The translations under genes were made by a program, and so were the position numbers. A stretch of DNA of 64,000 nucleotides, from assembly GCF_037201805.1 (NCBI RefSeq), contig NZ_CP147404.1, positions 348,501 through 412,500 of the forward strand, given 5' to 3'. Shown here piece by piece: positions 43,924 to 53,180 of this stretch; position 1 is the stretch's first letter, and each line of letters opens with the position of its first letter. A model generated the notes under the pieces. The model was not told the DNA's origin. It made no database searches and worked only from the letters and a program-made list of their open reading frames with translations. This DNA comes from Bacillus sp. FJAT-52991 (GTDB lineage Bacteria; Bacillota; Bacilli; Bacillales; Domibacillaceae).

Positions 43924-45282
43924 TCACATTAACTGCTGTAAAAACCATGAAGCGATCGTGAAATAAATAATTAACGATAAAATATCATTAATCGTTGTAA
44001 TGAGTGGACCAGATGCTACAGCAGGGTCAATCTTTAATTTGTATAGGATCAAAGGAATCACTGTGCCAGCAAGTGTTCCGATAATTAATGTAAGCAGTAA
44101 GGATGAACCAACAACGATTCCTAGAATAGCACTTCCTTGCCAAATGAACGCAATAAAGAAGATGAGCACACTACAAATGGTTCCGATAATTAAACCAACA
44201 CCAAACTCCCGAGCAACAAGGCTCAATACCGTTTTCATATCGATATCACGTGAAGCAAGTCCTCGGACAACAACTGCAAGTGACTGAGTTCCAGTATTTC
44301 CCGTCATTCCAGCAATCATCGGCATGAAAAAGGTGAGCGCGACTACTTGTTGTAATGTTTCTTCATATCCGGAAATAATACTGCCGGATACAAGGCCGAT
44401 AAATAAAAGCAAAATCAGCCATGGAAGACGGCGGAAAGCAGCTACTCCTGCTTTTGTATCGAAATCAATCGATTTACCTGTGGCGGATAACTTTTCAATA
44501 TCTTCGTTTGCTTCTTGAATGACAACGTCGAGAATATCATCAAATGTAACAATCCCAACTAAAGCGCCTTCTTCGTCAACTACTGGAATAGCAAGAAAGT
44601 CGTACCGTTCGATTAATCGGGCGATTTCCTCCTGATCTGTATAGACAGAAACAGAAATGACGCGAGCGTACATGATATCCTGTACTTTTTCATCAATATC
44701 TGCTATTAACAAGTCGCGGTAAGAAACAACGCCAACAAGCTTGTTTTCATTGTTTATGACATATAAATAGTTGATTGTTTCAGCGTATTCAGCAAATGAC
44801 TTTAGTTTAGCTACTGCTTCACGAACGGTGAAGGAGTCTCTGATCCACACAAAGCGGTTCGTCATTAATCGACCAGCTGTTTCAGGTGGATAAGTCATCA
44901 TGTTTTCAATGATGGTTGATTCTTCTTTTTTCATTCCTGCAAGAAATGTTTTAATGTTTTCTGGGGACATATCATCAAGTAAAGAGGCAAGGTCGTCATT
45001 GTCCATGTCGTCTAGAACTTTTCGAGACCGCTCTTTCCCTACTTTCTTTAACACAGCCATTTGCTCGTCGTTGTCTAGCTCCTGAATCATATCGGTCAAG
45101 ACTGGTATGCTAAGCTGTAATAAGAAACGAGTTTGATGTTTTTCAGGTAAGTTTGTGTATATCGTTGCCATATCGTACGGGTGCAATTCATCTAATAATT
45201 TCTGCAACTCAACTTTTTTTCCATCTTTCAAAGCTTTTATGATCAGCAAAGTCATTTGATCTTCCGTTAAATTTTGCGTCAT
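43924..45282 (-). CDS. mgtE: magnesium transporter MgtE
   Basis: The 452-residue protein has the MgtE N-terminal domain (about residues 20-130), a CBS pair (about 135-255, YTDQEEIARLIERYDFLAIPVVDEEGALVGIVTFDDIL), the plug helix, and five C-terminal membrane helices with MIAGMTGNTGTQSLAVVVRGLA and DPAVASGPLITTINDILSLIIYF, the Mg2+-pore motifs. It imports magnesium and is gated by Mg2+ binding to the CBS and N domains. The ribosome binding site is AAGGAGGGGATACAT. No M-box is seen in the short divergent region upstream. Confidence 0.93.
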   Translation of the reverse strand: MTQNLTEDQMTLLIIKALKDGKKVELQKLLDELHPYDMATIYTNLPEKHQTRFLLQLSIPVLTDMIQELDNDEQMAVLKKVGKERSRKVLDDMDNDDLASLLDDMSPENIKTFLAGMKKEESTIIENMMTYPPETAGRLMTNRFVWIRDSFTVREAVAKLKSFAEYAETINYLYVINNENKLVGVVSYRDLLIADIDEKVQDIMYARVISVSVYTDQEEIARLIERYDFLAIPVVDEEGALVGIVTFDDILDVVIQEANEDIEKLSATGKSIDFDTKAGVAAFRRLPWLILLLFIGLVSGSIISGYEETLQQVVALTFFMPMIAGMTGNTGTQSLAVVVRGLASRDIDMKTVLSLVAREFGVGLIIGTICSVLIFFIAFIWQGSAILGIVVGSSLLLTLIIGTLAGTVIPLILYKLKIDPAVASGPLITTINDILSLIIYFTIASWFLQQLM

Positions 45283-45476
45283 ATGTATCCCCTCCTTGGT
45301 GAAAACAGCAAATCAGTATCTATTATAAAACGAAAAGGTAAAAAAAGTGAAAAGAATATGAAAATAATCTGATTTTTGGATACGTGTTTTCGATTTAATT
45401 TGCTAAAATAGATAGTATAACAAAATGATGCGGGGAACGTCATGTAATTTGGGATGATGCGGAGGTAATGATATAT

Positions 45477-46247
45477 ATGAAAGGCCAAGGGAATATGAAA
45501 GAATTAATCTATGTGCATTTAAATACATCGCATCAGTATACAATTTCTTATGGGATTGATTTTATTGAGTTTGCGCGTAGTCTTCCGAGAGAGCTGAATC
45601 ACCTTCTTCTATTAAAACATCGCTTTGATGGAGCGGACTTTAATATGCACTCAAGGCTCGATTTCGTAGATGCAGAAGATGTAAGTAAGCTGTTAAAAGA
45701 GCCGATTGCGGAATATGGTGATTTTTGCTGGATTGATTTTGAAGAAATGGATGGATTAAATGAGCTAGAGGGTCAGGAAATTGCTGAATTGCTTTATTTA
45801 GGTCATTGTAAAGATCATTTACGTGTTCCATTTTACAGTAAGTTAGGTAATCGTTATGCCTATCTTTCTCGTGATGATCAGTGGTTTAATAAAACATATT
45901 ATCGAAATATGTCTGATTTTTATTTCATGTTAGGTCGAGCTATTTCTTTAAAGCTAGGGCACTTTAGAAGTGAACGCTCCTTTTTTGCTTTAAGAAAAGG
46001 TACTCCATTTCCTCCGATCCCCAAAGAAATGATTGCTTCCTTTGGAGATAAAATGAAGGAAGGAATGGTGGTGTCGTTAGCGAAGACGATTCAGAGTCGA
46101 ACGAGAATTGATATTCCGGTGTGGGTCGTTGGGGACTATATTAATATGGATGAGATGTTTGACGATTATAAGATCAATTTTCGAAACGAGCCAGATGGTC
46201 ATTTCGAATTTGATAAAAAGGCGCATGAGTGGAGTGTTTATTTCTAA
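45477..46247 (+). CDS. conserved hypothetical protein of Bacillaceae
   Basis: The 256-residue protein is soluble and acidic (KELIYVHLNTSHQYTISYGI; FCWIDFEEMDGLNELEGQEI; IPVWVVGDYINMDEMFDDY). I recognise it as a conserved Bacillus protein without known function; relatives are sometimes wrongly labelled as oxalate/formate antiporters, although it has no membrane helices. Start choice is uncertain: GGAGGTA lies 11 bases before this ATG, an ATG at 45468 is too close, and one at 45495 gives the KELIYV N-terminus seen in relatives. Confidence 0.7.
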   Translation: MKGQGNMKELIYVHLNTSHQYTISYGIDFIEFARSLPRELNHLLLLKHRFDGADFNMHSRLDFVDAEDVSKLLKEPIAEYGDFCWIDFEEMDGLNELEGQEIAELLYLGHCKDHLRVPFYSKLGNRYAYLSRDDQWFNKTYYRNMSDFYFMLGRAISLKLGHFRSERSFFALRKGTPFPPIPKEMIASFGDKMKEGMVVSLAKTIQSRTRIDIPVWVVGDYINMDEMFDDYKINFRNEPDGHFEFDKKAHEWSVYF

Positions 46248-46287
46248 ACAAAATCCCCGGATCAATCATAGTATCCGGGGATTTTGT
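46248..46287. terminator. bidirectional terminator
   Basis: ACAAAATCCCCGGAT and its complement enclose a 10-base loop between convergent genes. Confidence 0.88.
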
Positions 46288-47444
46288 TATGCGCTTTTAT
46301 TCAGTTTATCAACAATTGCTGTAATCGCACCGTCTCCAGTGACATTACAAGCTGTACCAAAACTATCTTGAGCTAGATATAGAGCAATCATTAAAGAGAT
46401 CATAGTCGAGTCAAAACCAAGCATTGAGCCAAGTAGTCCAGTGGCAGCCATTACAGCACCACCTGGAACACCTGGAGCTGCAATCATTGTGATCCCTAGC
46501 ATTAAAATGAATGGTAACATAGTGCTAAATGTGTAGGTTTGTCCTTGAATCAGCATAACAGCCATGGCACAACTGACGAGTGTAATCGTGCTTCCAGAAA
46601 GGTGAATCGTTGCTAGTAATGGAACAGAAAAGTCAGCGATTTGCTCTTTTACCCCGATTTTTTTCGAACGTTCGAGTGTCACTGGGATAGCTGAAGCAGA
46701 AGATTGTGTACCCAGTGCTGTAAAGTAAGCAGGAGCCATCGTTTTGACCATCTTGAATGGGTTTTGCTTTCTTAATGTGCCAGCAATAGAGTACTGAACG
46801 AATAAATAAATAATATGAAGAATAATAATCATGATAAATACTTTTGCAAAGACGCTCATAATTGCGCTAACTTGTCCACCTTGAGTCATATTAGCAAAAA
46901 TACCGAAAATATGAATAGGTAAAAGTGGAATAATGGCTTTTTCAATGATTAATTCGACAATTGAGCGAAACTCATTCATCGCATGTGCTAATGTGTTGCC
47001 TTTTATTGCAGCAATGCCGAGTCCAAGCAGAAAAGCAAGTAAAAGAGCCGTCATAATATCCATAATAGGTGGCATTTCTACGACGAAATAACCTTCTAAT
47101 AGAGCTTTTGATGGATCACTAAAAGCTTGTGAAGCTTGATTAGTCAACATCATAGGGTAGACAGTTTGGGCTGTGAAGAAGGCAAGTAATCCTGCTCCAA
47201 TTGTTGAAAGATAGGCAATAGCTGTTGTCATCCCTAACAATTTACCAGCCCCTTTGCCAATTGCTCCAATTCCAGGCGCGATAAAGCCGATGATGATGAG
47301 TGGAATAACAAAATTTAAGAAATTCCCAAATAATCCGTTGAACGTAGCAAACACTCTTATGAACCAGTCAGGAGCTAAGGTGCCTGCAATGATACCTGCC
47401 GCAATCGCTAAAATAATTTTAGGCAGTAAACCAAAGCGTTTCAT
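46287..47444 (-). CDS. sodium:dicarboxylate/amino-acid symporter (DAACS family)
   Basis: This 385-residue carrier has about eight helices plus the two re-entrant loops of the glutamate-transporter fold: GTQSSASAIPVTLERSKKIGV (serine-rich loop), GSTITLVSCAMAVML, GVPGGAVMAATGLL and DSFGTACNVTGDGAITAIVDKL. It probably takes up dicarboxylates or amino acids with sodium. The start at 47444 follows GGGAGGACACAAC; an earlier in-frame start has no site. The substrate is unknown. Confidence 0.87.
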   Translation of the reverse strand: MKRFGLLPKIILAIAAGIIAGTLAPDWFIRVFATFNGLFGNFLNFVIPLIIIGFIAPGIGAIGKGAGKLLGMTTAIAYLSTIGAGLLAFFTAQTVYPMMLTNQASQAFSDPSKALLEGYFVVEMPPIMDIMTALLLAFLLGLGIAAIKGNTLAHAMNEFRSIVELIIEKAIIPLLPIHIFGIFANMTQGGQVSAIMSVFAKVFIMIIILHIIYLFVQYSIAGTLRKQNPFKMVKTMAPAYFTALGTQSSASAIPVTLERSKKIGVKEQIADFSVPLLATIHLSGSTITLVSCAMAVMLIQGQTYTFSTMLPFILMLGITMIAAPGVPGGAVMAATGLLGSMLGFDSTMISLMIALYLAQDSFGTACNVTGDGAITAIVDKLNKSA

Positions 47445-47707
47445 GTTGTGTCCTCCCGAAGAATACATTTGTTTTTGATAAGTGGATTATACATGGCTTT
47501 GAGAAGAAAGTTAATAGGTAAATAATATAAAAGATAATTCGGAAAAATTACGCTTGCACTCGCGAATTTGGTGGTTTTTAAATGAGTGGAAGGTTGATTA
47601 CAAGATAATAGAGAGAATAGTATTAGGGAATTATTGTTTTTCTTTAATGAAAGCATGGTAAAATAGAAAACAAGGAAGTTCTTTTATATATTTATCAGGA
47701 GGTTACT

Positions 47708-48763
47708 ATGAGAACAAAATTATGTTTATTATATGGAGGCAAATCCGCTGAACATCAGGTGTCGTTACATACGGCAAAGGCAGTGATAGGCGCCCTCGAT
47801 TTAAATAAATTTAATATTTACCCAATATATATAACAATTGATGGTACTTGGATTGAAGGAGAGCAGTTAACCGCTCCAGTAGAGGATATTTCCGCTTTGC
47901 AATTTTCTAAAGGAGAAACATCTGCTGTTATCACAAACAGTCTGTCTTCTAGAAAATATGATGTGATCTTCCCACTTTTGCACGGACCAAACGGGGAAGA
48001 TGGAACGATACAAGGATTGCTTGAAGCTATGAACCTTCCTTATGTTGGGAATGGTGTGTTGTCATCTTCAGCAGGCATGGATAAAGTCATTATGAAAAAT
48101 ATTTTTGCACAAGCGGGGCTCCCACAAGTCAATTATGTGTGGTTTATTCGTAAAGTATGGCAAGAAAATAAAGAGGCTGCTTATGAGCAAGTTGAGCAGG
48201 AACTTGGTTATCCATGCTTTGTAAAACCTGCTAATTTAGGATCAAGCGTTGGAATTAGTAAATGTACAAATCGTAATGAACTCGATCAAGCGTTTGAAGA
48301 AGCTTTTCAATTTGACCGCAAAATTATTATTGAAGAAGGGGTCGTTGCTCGCGAGGTGGAAGTTGGAGTACTTGGCAATGATGATCCTCAATGCTCAGTC
48401 ATCGGAGAAATTGTGCCGAAAAAAGACTTCTATGATTACAAGGCGAAATATGAAGATGGAAATACAGCTTTGATTATCCCTGCCGAAATGCCAGAAGATA
48501 TTCAAAAACAAATGAAGGAAATGGCGATTACTTCCTTCCGTTCTTTGGATTGTTCTGGTCTTGTTAGGGCAGACTTCTTCTTAAAGGAAAATGGAGAATT
48601 GCTCATCAATGAAGTAAATACAATGCCAGGTTTTACTCCTTTTAGTATGTTTCCGCTGCTATGGAAACATACAGGAGTTGAGTACCCTCAGCTGATCGAG
48701 AAATTGATTGAACTTGCTATAGAACGATATACAGAGAAACAGCAAATTAAATATACTTTTTAA
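47708..48763 (+). CDS. ddl: D-alanine--D-alanine ligase
   Basis: The 351-residue ATP-grasp enzyme shows [20 protein letters not shown] at the N-terminus, [54 protein letters not shown], and metal ligands in VRADFF and [18 protein letters not shown]. It makes the D-Ala-D-Ala dipeptide that MurF, encoded 17 bases downstream, adds to the peptidoglycan precursor. GSSVG and a phenylalanine-type binding site fit D-Ala rather than D-lactate specificity. The ribosome binding site is AGGAGG. Confidence 0.94.
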   Translation: MRTKLCLLYGGKSAEHQVSLHTAKAVIGALDLNKFNIYPIYITIDGTWIEGEQLTAPVEDISALQFSKGETSAVITNSLSSRKYDVIFPLLHGPNGEDGTIQGLLEAMNLPYVGNGVLSSSAGMDKVIMKNIFAQAGLPQVNYVWFIRKVWQENKEAAYEQVEQELGYPCFVKPANLGSSVGISKCTNRNELDQAFEEAFQFDRKIIIEEGVVAREVEVGVLGNDDPQCSVIGEIVPKKDFYDYKAKYEDGNTALIIPAEMPEDIQKQMKEMAITSFRSLDCSGLVRADFFLKENGELLINEVNTMPGFTPFSMFPLLWKHTGVEYPQLIEKLIELAIERYTEKQQIKYTF

Positions 48764-48780
48764 AGGTGGACATTCATTTC

Positions 48781-50160
48781 ATGATTCGAAAGACCATAGA
48801 ACAACTGTTGAATATGATGAAAGTGGAAAATGACCCGACACTTTTTAAAGACCGGGTGATTGAAGGGGTGGCAATTGACTCACGGAAAGCAGTCAATGGT
48901 CAGTTATTTGTACCGTTCAAAGGTGAGCATACTGACGGCCATAAATATGTAAGGCAAGCAATTGAACAAGGAGCGGGTGCAGCTTTGTGGCAAAAGGATG
49001 TGCCCAATCCACCTGAGGGTTTGCCCATTCTTATTGTAGAAGATACGCTGATTGCTCTTCAGCAGTTAGCGAAAGCTTATCGCAATGAACTTTCGATTAA
49101 AGTAGTCGGCATTACAGGAAGCAATGGGAAAACAACAACAAAGGATATGATCACGAGCCTTTTATCATTAAAATATAAAGTACAAAAAACAGAAGGTAAC
49201 TATAACAATCATATTGGTCTTCCTTTAACAATTTTGTCATTAAGTCACGAAACCGAAATTGCTGTTCTAGAGATGGGGATGAGCAGTAAAGGTGAAATTG
49301 AGTTATTAACGAAGTTAGCTGCTCCAGATGTCGCTGTGATTACAAATATTGGTGAATCTCATTTGCAAGATCTTGGTTCAAGAGAAGCAATTGCTGAGGC
49401 GAAGTTGGAAATTGTAAGTGGATTATCGGAAAGCGGATGCTTGATTTACTATGGAGATGAGCCGCTGTTAAAAGAATCTATAGAGAACATGGAGACTCTT
49501 CAGACGAAAACATTTGGCTTTGAAGAAAGCGATGATTTATACCCGCTAACAGTTGAAGCATTACAAACAGGTAACCGCTTTATGATCAATGCAGCTCCAG
49601 GCATCGAGTTTGTTTTGCCGGTCCTTGGTCGTCATAATGTATCGAATGCGATGGCTGCTATGCTCGTTGCACACGAAATGGGTATTGATTATAAAGAAAT
49701 GCAAGCTGGTTTAGAGTCTGTTGAATTAACAAAGATGCGAATGGAGTGGGTCGAGGGCGTTCGTGGGGTGAAACTCATTAATGATACGTATAATGCTAGT
49801 CCAACTTCAATGAAGGCTGCTATTGAACTAACAGCACAAATGCCTGATTTTGAAAAGAAAATATTAGTTCTTGGTGATATGTTAGAACTTGGCTTAGATG
49901 AGGAGCTGTTTCACTATCAAGTAGGTCAAACGGTAGATGGAGAAGCAATTAATTATCTCTTTACATTTGGACGGTTAGGTCAATTCATCGCAGCTGGTGC
50001 GAAAAATTCGCTCGGTGAAGATCGTATTTTTGCTTTTACCGATAAGCAAGAGTTAATTGAGAAATTATCATCTATTCTTATAGGCGGAGAGTTAATTACA
50101 GTCAAGGCATCAAGAGGAATGAAGCTAGAGGAAGTTGTTGAAGCTTTGGCTAGCGAGTGA
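48781..50160 (+). CDS. murF: UDP-N-acetylmuramoyl-tripeptide--D-alanyl-D-alanine ligase
   Basis: The 459-residue Mur ligase has the N-terminal substrate domain, the ATP loop GITGSNGKTTTKDMI, NYNNHIGLPLTIL, the catalytic HNVSNAMAAMLVAH region, and NDTYNASPTSMKAAI. It completes the cytoplasmic muramyl-pentapeptide precursor. ATG 48781 follows AAAGGTGG; an in-frame GTG at 48766 lies in that site. It is co-transcribed with ddl and followed by a terminator. Confidence 0.94.
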   Translation: MIRKTIEQLLNMMKVENDPTLFKDRVIEGVAIDSRKAVNGQLFVPFKGEHTDGHKYVRQAIEQGAGAALWQKDVPNPPEGLPILIVEDTLIALQQLAKAYRNELSIKVVGITGSNGKTTTKDMITSLLSLKYKVQKTEGNYNNHIGLPLTILSLSHETEIAVLEMGMSSKGEIELLTKLAAPDVAVITNIGESHLQDLGSREAIAEAKLEIVSGLSESGCLIYYGDEPLLKESIENMETLQTKTFGFEESDDLYPLTVEALQTGNRFMINAAPGIEFVLPVLGRHNVSNAMAAMLVAHEMGIDYKEMQAGLESVELTKMRMEWVEGVRGVKLINDTYNASPTSMKAAIELTAQMPDFEKKILVLGDMLELGLDEELFHYQVGQTVDGEAINYLFTFGRLGQFIAAGAKNSLGEDRIFAFTDKQELIEKLSSILIGGELITVKASRGMKLEEVVEALASE

Positions 50161-50164
50161 ATGG

Positions 50165-50201
50165 AAAAACATCGAGGTAAGAAAGCTTCCTCGATGTTTT
50201 T
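50165..50201 (+). terminator. terminator of ddl-murF
   Basis: AAAAACATCGAGG and CCTCGATGTTTTT arms with an 11-base loop immediately follow murF. Confidence 0.88.
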
Positions 50202-50317
50202 GGTTCATCCACTTAAACGGAAACTTATCACACCTTATTATGATGTAGCATTGTATGAATAAAAGCTGTTTATTTAACCACAATAATGATGAACGAACAA
50301 AAAGAACAGGTGAGAAT

Positions 50318-51019
50318 ATGATCGGTTGTTTATGTATTCATGGCTTTACTGGTTCCCCTTATGAAGTAGAACCACTCGTGAATTACTTAAAAGAGAAGAC
50401 GGATTGGAAAATTGTTGCGCCTACTTTGCCTGGTCATGGAGAGACGCTTAGTTTAAAAGGTGTGACTTATCAACAATGGCTTGAGCATGCAGAGAAAGAA
50501 TTACAAATGCTTTTATCTCAGTGCGAACAAGTGTATATTGTTGGTTTTTCAATGGGTGGACTTATTTCAGTGTATTTAGCAGAAAGATATCCGGTAGAAA
50601 AGCTTATATTATTGAGCGCAGCTGCCAAATATATTAATGTCAGGCAATTGATTACCGATATATGTGAGATGCTGAAGGATGCCAAAAATGGTCAATTGCT
50701 CAAAAATGAGTTGTTTTTACGTTATAAAGGTAAAGTATTTTCTACGCCGTTGTCAGCCACGCAACAATTTAGGAAAATGGTCAAGCAGGTCACACCACTT
50801 ATTGAAAAAATTAACGTGCCTACCTTCATCGCACAAGGTCTTGCTGATGGAATCGTACCTCCAAAAAGTGCTGATTTTATTTATCAAAAGATTTCTTCCA
50901 CCGACAAAGAGATTTATTATTCAAAAACAGCTAAGCATCATATTTGTCATACAGGTGACAAAGAAGAATTGTTTAATAAGATCTTTACTTTTTTAAATAG
51001 AAGTAGTAAAGTTAGTTAA
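50318..51019 (+). CDS. alpha/beta hydrolase (carboxylesterase/lipase family)
   Basis: The 233-residue hydrolase has the oxyanion region CIHGFTGSPYEVEPL, the nucleophile elbow VGFSMGGLIS (Ser about residue 88), an aspartate in QGLADGIVPP, and a C-terminal histidine in KHHICHTGDKEE. Together these give a full catalytic triad. It resembles monoacylglycerol-lipase-like esterases. ATG 50318 follows AACAGGTGAG; an in-frame start 63 bases earlier has no site. The natural substrate is unknown. It lies between murF and cshA as in related genomes. Confidence 0.85.
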   Translation: MIGCLCIHGFTGSPYEVEPLVNYLKEKTDWKIVAPTLPGHGETLSLKGVTYQQWLEHAEKELQMLLSQCEQVYIVGFSMGGLISVYLAERYPVEKLILLSAAAKYINVRQLITDICEMLKDAKNGQLLKNELFLRYKGKVFSTPLSATQQFRKMVKQVTPLIEKINVPTFIAQGLADGIVPPKSADFIYQKISSTDKEIYYSKTAKHHICHTGDKEELFNKIFTFLNRSSKVS

Positions 51020-51067
51020 ATATCCATTGAAATTGATTAATGCAGATGGTATGATGACAATAACTCT

Positions 51068-51093
51068 TACTCTTCTCATGAAGAGTATTTTTT
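51068..51093 (+). terminator. terminator after the hydrolase gene
   Basis: TACTCTT-CTCATG-AAGAGTA is followed by six T residues, 40 bases before cshA. Confidence 0.82.
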
Positions 51094-51132
51094 GTGTGAT
51101 ACGGTAGCTGAAATAGAAGGAGAAGAAAACTA

Positions 51133-52593
51133 TTGACGAAATTTAAAGATTTGAATTTAAGTGAAGCCACTTTAAAGGCTATTGATAAAATGGGATTTGA
51201 AGAAGCAACACCTATCCAAGCGGCGACGATTCCAGTAGGACTTGAAGGTAGAGATATTATCGGTCAAGCTCAAACAGGTACAGGTAAAACGACGGCTTTT
51301 GGTATTCCAATGATCGAAAAAATCGATACACATAACAATTCGATCCAAGGTTTAATTATTGCTCCTACACGAGAACTAGCGATTCAAGTTTCTGAAGAGC
51401 TATACAAGATCGGTGGAGGCAAGCGCGTAGGTATTTTAGCAGTATATGGTGGACAAGATATTCAACGTCAAATTCGTGCGTTGAAAAAACGTCCACATAT
51501 TATCGTAGGTACACCTGGACGGATTTTAGATCATATTAATCGCAAGACGTTAAAGTTAGATCATTTGCAAACTCTAGTATTAGATGAAGCGGATGAAATG
51601 TTAAATATGGGCTTCATTCAAGATATTGAAGCTATTCTTTCTCACGTGCCAACTGAACGTCAAACATTGTTGTTCTCGGCAACAATGCCTAAGCAAATCC
51701 GTGCGATAGCTGAAAGATTTATGAATGAACCTGAAACGATTCGTGTGAAAATGAAAGAAATGACGGTTTCAAACATTGATCAATACTTTGTCAAAGTACA
51801 ACAACGTGATAAATTCGACGTACTTTCCCGTTTGATTGATGTTCATTCTCCAGAACTGGCAATCATTTTCGGCAGAACGAAGCGACGCGTAGATGAATTA
51901 GCGAATGCTTTAAGTCTTCGTGGTTATCAAGCAGAAGGTATCCATGGTGATTTAAGCCAAGCTAAGCGTTTAACAGTATTGAAGCGTTTTAAAGAAGGAA
52001 AAATCGATGTTCTTGTAGCGACAGACGTAGCGGCTCGCGGCTTAGATATTTCTGGCGTTACACATGTATATAATTATGATATCCCTCAAGACCCAGAAAG
52101 TTATGTACACCGCATTGGTCGTACAGGACGTGCTGGAAAAGAAGGAATGGCTGTTACTTTTGTTGAACCAAGAGAAATGAGCTATTTAAAAGAAGTAGAA
52201 AGAACAACGAAGAAACGCATGACACCAATGACAGCCCCTACTTGGGATGATGCACTAATCGGTCAACAGCGTGCAGCAGTAACTGAATTGGAAGAAAGTG
52301 TAGCTAAAAACGATCTTTCACAATACAAAACATTTGCGAAAGATCTTCTAGATCAATATGATGCTGAGCAACTAGTAGCTGCTGCACTTAAATTAATTAC
52401 GAAAGAACCAGATCGTACACCGGTACGCATTACAAGTGAAGCGTCTCTTCCTCAAAAGAGAGATAGCTTCCGTTCGAAAAATGCGAACCCTAGAAAATCC
52501 AACGGTAATCGTCAAGGAAACCGTTCATCTAGCAACAATCGTTCTTACAATAGAGACCGCAAAAATACAAGAAGAAAATTTTCTTCTCAATAA
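51133..52593 (+). CDS. cshA: DEAD-box RNA helicase CshA
   Basis: This 486-residue helicase has the Q motif, AQTGTGKT (Walker A), [18 protein letters not shown] ([14 protein letters not shown]), SAT, and [10 protein letters not shown]. It ends in a basic Arg/Asn/Ser-rich tail (residues about 440-486) that aids RNA binding. CshA acts with the RNA degradosome and in ribosome assembly, especially in the cold. A TTG start follows AAGGAG. The downstream order ydbS-ydbT-acpS matches B. subtilis. Confidence 0.93.
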   Translation: MTKFKDLNLSEATLKAIDKMGFEEATPIQAATIPVGLEGRDIIGQAQTGTGKTTAFGIPMIEKIDTHNNSIQGLIIAPTRELAIQVSEELYKIGGGKRVGILAVYGGQDIQRQIRALKKRPHIIVGTPGRILDHINRKTLKLDHLQTLVLDEADEMLNMGFIQDIEAILSHVPTERQTLLFSATMPKQIRAIAERFMNEPETIRVKMKEMTVSNIDQYFVKVQQRDKFDVLSRLIDVHSPELAIIFGRTKRRVDELANALSLRGYQAEGIHGDLSQAKRLTVLKRFKEGKIDVLVATDVAARGLDISGVTHVYNYDIPQDPESYVHRIGRTGRAGKEGMAVTFVEPREMSYLKEVERTTKKRMTPMTAPTWDDALIGQQRAAVTELEESVAKNDLSQYKTFAKDLLDQYDAEQLVAAALKLITKEPDRTPVRITSEASLPQKRDSFRSKNANPRKSNGNRQGNRSSSNNRSYNRDRKNTRRKFSSQ

Positions 52594-52601
52594 TATTTGA
52601 C

Positions 52602-52633
52602 AAAAAGCACAGGGTATTCCTGTGCTTTTTTTT
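52602..52633 (+). terminator. terminator of cshA
   Basis: AAAAAGCACAGG-GTATT-CCTGTGCTTTTT is followed by further T residues. Confidence 0.9.
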
Positions 52634-52641
52634 ACCATAAA

Positions 52642-52670
52642 TGAAACTTTTGTTCGAACATAACCGTTAA
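52642..52670 (+). promoter_or_regulatory. ECF-type promoter of ydbST
   Basis: TGAAAC at 52642-52647, a 17-base spacer and CGTTAA at 52665-52670 lie 34 bases before ydbS. In B. subtilis ydbST belongs to the sigma-W regulon. The -10 differs from CGTA at one position. Confidence 0.65.
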
Positions 52671-52703
52671 ATAGTAAAAAGCAAAAAAGGTCGTGAGTGG
52701 TAG

Positions 52704-53180
52704 ATGATAGAACCTAGAAAGAGAATCTCGAAAAAAGCTCTGACAGTATGGAGAATATCAGGAATAATCAATACACTAATTGTTTGGTTGTTGTTGATTG
52801 GAGGCGGAGTGTTCACCTTTATGAAAGATGGTCCGTTATGGGTGATAGGAGTATTAGTTTTAACAGGAGTGTTGACGATCTATCTTTGCGTTTATCTCCT
52901 GCCGAAGTTGCGCTGGAACCGTTGGAGATATGATGTGAGAGAGCAGGAAATTGAATTGCAACATGGAGTGGTGATCACTCGACGAACGTTAATTCCGATG
53001 ATTCGTGTGCAGCATGTTGATACAGAACAAGGCCCTATTTTAAGAAAGTATGGCTTAGCGGGGATCACAATTTCAACAGCAGCAACCATTCATGAAATTC
53101 CAGCTGTTGAGATGGAGGAAGCGGAAGAAATGCGGAAAATGATTTCTGCTTTGGCAAGGGTGGCGACAGAAGATGTCTAA
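52704..53180 (+). CDS. ydbS: bacterial PH-domain membrane protein YdbS
   Basis: The 158-residue protein has two membrane helices (about residues 20-40 and 48-68). One bacterial PH-like (YdbS/bPH2) domain follows, with WRYDVREQEIELQHGVVITRRTLIPMIRVQHVDTEQGP (given by its ends). It overlaps ydbT by 8 bases, so the two are made together. B. subtilis YdbS and YdbT protect against some membrane-active antimicrobial peptides. An ECF promoter precedes it. Confidence 0.88.
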   Translation: MIEPRKRISKKALTVWRISGIINTLIVWLLLIGGGVFTFMKDGPLWVIGVLVLTGVLTIYLCVYLLPKLRWNRWRYDVREQEIELQHGVVITRRTLIPMIRVQHVDTEQGPILRKYGLAGITISTAATIHEIPAVEMEEAEEMRKMISALARVATEDV